From Firmicutes bacterium CAG:646 (GTDB lineage: Bacteria; Bacillota; Clostridia; Lachnospirales; Lachnospiraceae): a DNA stretch of 7,273 nt. Under the pieces are notes generated by a model. The model was given only the letters and a program-made list of their open reading frames with translations. It did no database searches and was not told where the DNA came from. The position numbers and the translations under genes are program-made. The stretch covers positions 35,442 to 42,714 of the forward strand of contig HF995404.1 of assembly GCA_000432335.1 (NCBI GenBank), given 5' to 3'. Positions 6,700 through 7,273 of the stretch are shown piece by piece. How positions within the stretch are numbered: the first letter of the stretch is position 1; the number at the start of each line of letters is the position of its first letter.

Positions 6700-6900
6700 A
6701 CCAATAGATTCGCTAAAGATTATAGGGAGAGACGGCATTGACTGAACGCCTAAGCCATAAACGAGAATGTTTATACAAAGATAAGATTACGTGTTCAAAG
6801 ACACACTTATTTGTGCTTGAAAAGGCGTGCTACACATATAAAAATACGGTCATCCGGCAAGCCGGACAGCCCACTCACCTCCCCGTGATTTGTAGTATAC
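6700..6900 (-). ncRNA. Candidate IS110 bridge RNA in the upstream end
   Basis: IS110-subgroup elements encode a bridge RNA of roughly 180 bases in the non-coding end upstream of the transposase, which pairs with target and donor DNA. The 227 bases upstream of this transposase are non-coding and rich in small hairpins on the - strand: TCCGGC/GCCGGA (6853-6866), CACA/TGTG (6802-6815) or the alternative GTGT/ACAC (6791-6804), and GGCGTT/AATGCC with a 5-base loop (6734-6750, one G-U). The size and place fit, but I could not identify the guide loops with confidence, so the ends are approximate. Confidence 0.45.
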
Positions 6901-6903
6901 AGA

Positions 6904-6910
6904 ATTCCCT
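6904..6910 (+). repeat. 7-bp direct repeat, right IS junction
   Basis: Second copy of ATTCCCT, matching 5362-5368. Beyond it, at 6911, begins AT-rich DNA that resembles the flank before 5362 rather than the IS. Confidence 0.5.
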
Positions 6911-6937
6911 ATAAGAAGAATTATAAAGAAAAAATAA

Positions 6938-6975
6938 GCTCAGGGAAACATTTTCATAACGTTTTGTGCCTGAGC
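6938..6975. promoter_or_regulatory. Hairpin before the B12-type radical SAM gene
   Basis: GCTCAGG (6938-6944) pairs perfectly with CCTGAGC (6969-6975), and inside it AAAC (6946-6949) pairs with GTTT (6961-6964). On the - strand it is followed by TTATTTTTTC, so it could terminate transcription from that side. On the + strand it lies in the leader of the next gene, ending 6 bases before AAAGGA, and could be an intercistronic processing or stability element, like the hairpin before the other radical SAM gene. Confidence 0.65.
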
Positions 6976-6999
6976 GAAGCGAAAGGAATGGATATAAAA

Positions 7000-7273
7000 A
7001 TGAAAGTAGGTTTAATATTTGCAAGAATAGATTTTTTAAGAAAAATGGAAAATATCAGTAATGAACATATAGGCTTAGGATATATCGCTAATTCTTTAGA
7101 AAAAAAAGGATATCAGTATAAAATTATTGATGGACATTTTTTTGATTTAAATTCAGATGAAATGATTGACACAATAAAAAATGAAAAATTTGATATAATC
7201 GGCTTTTCAATTCTATATTCAAATTTTGTAGAATCATTAAATATTATTAACCAAATCAAGAAAGACTGGTCCT
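7000..7273 (+). CDS. Probable B12-binding radical SAM enzyme, N-terminal part
   Basis: The first 91 residues are visible before the window ends. They match the Rossmann-like cobalamin-binding domain found at the N-terminus of B12-dependent radical SAM enzymes: strand KVGLIF, then GLGYIANSLEKKGY leading into KIIDG, and later FDIIGFSILYSN. The DxHxxG cobalamin-ligand motif is not seen, which is common in radical SAM members. The catalytic CX3CX2C motif would lie downstream of the window, so the radical SAM part is inferred. An ATG at 6988 is in frame but abuts AAAGGA; ATG at 7000, 12 bases beyond that site, fits the usual protein start better. Members include C-methyltransferases and RiPP maturases. 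After removal of the IS it would lie in the same operon as the RlmN-like gene. Confidence 0.7.
   Translation, partial: MKVGLIFARIDFLRKMENISNEHIGLGYIANSLEKKGYQYKIIDGHFFDLNSDEMIDTIKNEKFDIIGFSILYSNFVESLNIINQIKKDWS

Larger units (their letters stand above)
5369..6910 (-). mobile_element. IS110-family insertion sequence, about 1.54 kb
   Basis: The element holds a DEDD transposase gene on the - strand, a short downstream end (5369-5435, 67 bases) and a long upstream end (6684-6910, 227 bases). The ends are set from the 7-bp direct repeat ATTCCCT at 5362-5368 and 6904-6910; there are no terminal inverted repeats, as expected for this family. A long non-coding end upstream of the transposase is the IS110-subgroup arrangement, unlike the IS1111 subgroup, where it lies downstream. 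The element sits between two radical SAM genes of the opposite orientation. The family is certain; the exact ends are inference. Confidence 0.75.

Noticed and set aside
1..7273. tRNA, rRNA, CRISPR array or att site
   Set aside because: No cloverleaf with a T-loop signature, no regularly spaced repeats, and no integrase gene; nothing supports these.

Overview
The window looks like a chromosomal accessory region of a low-GC anaerobic Firmicute, most likely in or near the Lachnospiraceae. This rests on the AGGAGG-type ribosome binding sites, a GHKL kinase / LytTR regulator pair next to a double-HTH regulator, a Rpn-type remnant with KEG-rich repeats, and an IS110 element. The genus cannot be fixed from the sequence.

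Layout: (i) 1-540, the 3' part of a PlsC-like lysophosphatidate acyltransferase on +. (ii) 557-963 on -, a C-terminal remnant of a Rpn/PD-(D/E)XK nuclease-family protein followed by its terminator. (iii) 1054-3778 on -, a compact regulatory operon with overlapping genes: a protein with two HTH domains, a LytTR response regulator broken by a -1 frameshift, and an AgrC-like GHKL sensor kinase, closed by an intrinsic terminator. (iv) 3824-4293, a divergent intergenic region of about 470 bases. (v) 4294-5331 on +, a 44-residue Lys-rich peptide gene with a near-perfect Shine-Dalgarno, a 15-bp hairpin, then a short RlmN/Cfr-like radical SAM enzyme. (vi) 5369-6910, an IS110-family element of about 1.54 kb on -, whose transposase has an in-frame TAG and whose long upstream end could encode a bridge RNA. 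(vii) 6938-7273 on +, a hairpin followed by the N-terminal, B12-binding-like domain of a probable cobalamin-dependent radical SAM enzyme that runs off the window.

The most interesting reading is that (v) and (vii) are one operon: a candidate peptide precursor plus two different radical SAM enzymes, an RlmN-like class A type without the usual N-terminal RNA-binding part and a probable B12-dependent type. This would be an undescribed RiPP-type peptide modification system, later split by the IS110 element. A 7-bp direct repeat marks the likely IS ends; removing the IS puts the two enzyme genes about 126 bases apart and joins a short open frame across the junction. The divergent sensor/regulator operon could control it, but the response regulator carries a frameshift and the transposase a nonsense codon, so parts of the locus appear to be decaying. 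Substrate, product and function of the peptide system are inference; the gene layout, motifs and hairpins are read directly.
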